Source of the DNA: an uncultured Bacteroidales bacterium
GTDB lineage: Bacteria; Bacteroidota; Bacteroidia; Bacteroidales; UBA932
Length of the DNA: 36,129 bases
NCBI GenBank assembly: GCA_949296645.1
Contig: CASFPH010000021.1
Location: 1 to 36,129, forward strand
Direction of reading: 5' to 3'
The position numbers and the translations under genes are program-made. Below, one piece after another: positions 34,177-36,129 of the stretch. The notes beneath the pieces were generated by a model that was given only the letters and a program-made list of their open reading frames with translations, ran no database searches and was not told where the DNA came from. Every line of letters starts with the position of its first letter. The first letter of the stretch is position 1.

Positions 34177-35772
34177 ATGAAACGTCTGTTATCGGCATTG
34201 TTCCTGTTGTGTCCGGCATTCCTGCCGGCACAGCAGGAATTTTCCCTTTCACAGGATGTGAAGGAGGAATATCTTTCTTCGATGCATAAGCATATAACAT
34301 CCGAAAAGCTTTTCGGATATGTAAAGTATCTTTCTGATTCCACTTTGTTTGAAGGCCGTCTTGCCGGTTCTGAAGGTATGGCCAGGGCAAACAGGTGGGT
34401 GGCTTCCCTTTTTGAACAGTGGGGCCTTGAACCTTTTGGCACTGCCGGTTCTACCGGGTCTGTTGTTTATTCCGGTTCTGTCGGTTCTGCCGGAACTGCC
34501 GGTTCTGTTGGTTCTGTCGGTTCTGCCGGTTCTGCCGGTTCGATAGAAGGTTATTATCAGAGTTATCCTCACCCGTGTGTTGAAGTGAACGGAGAATGTC
34601 TGCTTGAAATTCTTTTTCCTGTGGGGGTAAAGAAGGACATCGATACTTTGCATAAAACTTATCCTTGGGCTGACGGCTGGTTTGCCGGCGGTACAAGTGC
34701 AAGCGGTGATATTACGGCTGAAATAGTCTATGCTGGTTTCGGAGTTTCTGCTCCGGAATTGGGTTATGATGACTACAAAGGTATTGATGTGAAAGGTAAA
34801 ATAGTTCTGATAGAAGGTGAGACTCCGAATTCCAGTTATGAGAAAGAGGATCTTCTCAAATGGTATCCTTATACCTTGCACCAATACAAAGTCGCAAATG
34901 CGGTTGCCCACGGTGCAATAGGCATGCTTTACAATTGGGTTCCCGGGCCGAACAACGGTTATGATCCAGGCTTTGTCTATGCATACATAACTTCGCAGGT
35001 TGCCGAGGATGTTTTCAAGGGAACGGGCAAGGGTACTTTCAGAGAGCACAGGAACAGGATAGTGAAGGATATGAAGCCTTCATCATTCAATACCGGAAAG
35101 TATGCGAGAATCAAGATGTCTACGGTCCGCAATGAAAATGCCTTTGCATCAAATATCGTGGGTATCGTACGCGGTTCGGATCCTGTACTTCGTGATGAGT
35201 ATGTCATAGTTTCAGGTCATCTGGATCATCTTGGCATGATTCCTTATCACATCGCCGGTGCAAACGACAACAATTCGTCTACAGCCGTATTGCTCGGGGT
35301 GGCGGAAGCACTTGCCAAAAGCAGTGTGAAACCGAAACGCTCCGTCATTTTCATGAGTATAGACGGAGAGGAAGCCAACCTTACAGGAAGTACCTATTAT
35401 GTGAACAATCCTCTGGTGCCGAAGGATAAGGTTGTCGCCATTCTGAACCTGGAACAGGTGGGAATAGGTGAACGTATAAATCTTTCTCATGGTGTGGAAT
35501 ATGATCATTTCATTCAGGCTATGAAGGACGCAAATGACGATTTCGTGCACAGGAAACTTTCGGTACGTTCCAACAGACATATTACAAGACCGAGAACAGA
35601 CGGCGCTGTCTTCATGAAGGCAGACTATCCTTGTGTAGATATTGGTGCCGGTGGCGGAGCTCCGAGATACTACCATCATCCGGATGATGATTGGGATACA
35701 ATCAATCCGGAAACTCTTGAAGATGTAGCTGAATTTGTTTTCTGGTCGGCCATATATCTCGGGAACAGATAG
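34177..35772 (+). CDS. Exported M28 family metallopeptidase with PA-like domain
   Basis: The 531-residue protein has a signal peptide ending near PAQQ (residue 20) and a helical start typical of these aminopeptidases (GYVKYLSDSTLFEGRLAGSEG). A PA-like inserted domain spans about 175-320 (DDYKGIDVKGKIVLIEGE). The zinc core has SGHLDHLG (His348), GANDNNSS (Asp364), DGEE (Glu398, Glu399), NLEQVG (Glu426 in the place often held by Asp or Glu) and YYHHPDDDW (His500/501). It likely removes N-terminal residues from peptides outside the cytoplasm. Residues about 88-121 are a Gly-Ser-Ala/Val low-complexity insertion. It follows the DUF1735 gene by 29 bp; together with the SusC/D remnant it suggests a peptide-using locus. 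Confidence 0.9.
   Translation: MKRLLSALFLLCPAFLPAQQEFSLSQDVKEEYLSSMHKHITSEKLFGYVKYLSDSTLFEGRLAGSEGMARANRWVASLFEQWGLEPFGTAGSTGSVVYSGSVGSAGTAGSVGSVGSAGSAGSIEGYYQSYPHPCVEVNGECLLEILFPVGVKKDIDTLHKTYPWADGWFAGGTSASGDITAEIVYAGFGVSAPELGYDDYKGIDVKGKIVLIEGETPNSSYEKEDLLKWYPYTLHQYKVANAVAHGAIGMLYNWVPGPNNGYDPGFVYAYITSQVAEDVFKGTGKGTFREHRNRIVKDMKPSSFNTGKYARIKMSTVRNENAFASNIVGIVRGSDPVLRDEYVIVSGHLDHLGMIPYHIAGANDNNSSTAVLLGVAEALAKSSVKPKRSVIFMSIDGEEANLTGSTYYVNNPLVPKDKVVAILNLEQVGIGERINLSHGVEYDHFIQAMKDANDDFVHRKLSVRSNRHITRPRTDGAVFMKADYPCVDIGAGGGAPRYYHHPDDDWDTINPETLEDVAEFVFWSAIYLGNR
34438..34541. repeat. 9-bp in-frame repeat inside the M28 peptidase gene
   Basis: About eleven versions of GGTTCTGCC/GGTTCTGTC lie in tandem, some decayed at the 5' end. 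They encode Gly-Ser-Ala and Gly-Ser-Val triplets, so slippage by any unit keeps the frame. Confidence 0.9.
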
Positions 35773-35803
35773 TTTTCTGCTATATCGTCTGGAATTCAGG
35801 GCT

Positions 35804-35855
35804 TTGACTTTGAATTTTGACTTTGAATTTTGATTCTGGATTTTGATTCTGGATT
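35804..35855. repeat. 13-bp tandem repeat, four copies
   Basis: TTGACTTTGAATT occurs twice (35804, 35817) followed by two copies of the variant TTGATTCTGGATT (35830, 35843). It starts 32 bp after the M28 stop codon. Confidence 0.92.
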
Positions 35856-35890
35856 CATTCCGACGGACCTGTCCGGATATTTTTAATTCC

Positions 35891-36129
35891 CGGCAAGTCT
35901 GTCGGTTTGCTTTTATATCACTGAAAATCAGCGGAATACCTCGGGGCGCCAACAGACTCGCCAGCGCCCGCGAAAGAAAAATTGAACCAATCCCCGCCAG
36001 AGGGCACTCTGAGGCAGGTCACGTTTCCGGGGCCAAATCGAGTGTGTAATCGGCGTCGTACTGAACTATCTGAAAATGAACTGATTGACGCGGAGAGTTC
36101 TTACAGACTCGCCAGAATTTCGGGCGTTT
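35891..36129. repeat. Second locus of the 246-bp element, running off the window
   Basis: This stretch follows the unit seen at 97-655 in the same orientation: CCAACAGACTCG at 35949, GCGAAAGAAAAATTGAACCA shortly after, and CCAAATCGAGTGTGTAATCG at 36033. Differences cluster in certain segments (for example AGGTCACGTTTCCGGGG for ATGTTGCGATTTTAAGG), while the segments around them are almost unchanged. The copy is cut by the window edge. No gene is present in 35773-36129 apart from this and the 13-bp array. Confidence 0.88.

Noticed and set aside
34438-34541. Collagen-like or phage tail-fibre sequence
   Set aside because: The triplets are Gly-Ser-Ala/Val rather than Gly-X-Pro, and the segment is embedded in an intact M28 peptidase.
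35440-35460. Loss of a zinc ligand in the M28 peptidase (Glu426 where Asp is common)
   Set aside because: Glu at this position occurs in M28 relatives and can bind zinc; all other ligands are present.

Overview
The window comes from a chromosome of the phylum Bacteroidota, most likely the order Bacteroidales. It carries SusC/SusD pairs, a FecI-type ECF sigma factor with a FecR anti-sigma factor and an STN-bearing SusC, a DUF4302/Mx1-peptidase lipoprotein module and a LysO exporter split into two genes. It also has TAnnTTTG-type -7 promoter boxes (one with a correctly spaced TTTG -33 box) and almost no Shine-Dalgarno sequences. The family or genus cannot be fixed from the sequence alone.

Layout. 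(1) 1-820 is gene-free and built of repeats: a degenerate 23-bp array, a 246-bp unit repeated in tandem, and a 10-bp array. (2) 821-8104, minus strand, is a compact set: MATE exporter, GT39 glycosyltransferase, Thump-like SAM methyltransferase, second GT39 glycosyltransferase, GtrA. It looks like a cell-envelope glycosylation/transport set with a methyltransferase embedded. (3) 8198-12250, plus strand: phosphohexomutase and an exported GH3 enzyme with a shrunken, probably dead serine-hydrolase tail. (4) 12270-21641: sigma factor, FecR, SusC with STN domain, SusD, secreted Mx1 zinc peptidase and DUF4302 lipoprotein, closed by a strong hairpin. This is a trans-envelope-signalling nutrient uptake locus with a protease but no glycan-degrading enzyme. 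(5) 21805-24170: LysO halves and an NfeD/ClpP-class membrane protease. (6) 24157-26227, minus strand: a short-form IspG and an outer-membrane barrel protein. (7) 26444-30063: grpE, dnaJ and an M23 peptidase. (8) 30065-30690: rplS with a textbook promoter and leader hairpin, then tRNA-Arg(ACG) and a terminator. (9) 30836-35772: an in-frame SusC-SusD chimera, a DUF1735 lipoprotein and an exported M28 peptidase. (10) 35773-36129: a 13-bp array and another copy of the 246-bp element.

Main points for a second look: the 246-bp structured element present at both ends of the window; many short tandem arrays confined to the two flanks, several of them in frame inside unrelated enzymes; the SusC-SusD chimera; the short IspG with a long-form C-terminal domain; and the GH3 enzyme whose appended serine-hydrolase domain appears to have Glu in place of the nucleophile. 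All family assignments are by eye from sequence motifs; no database search was run.
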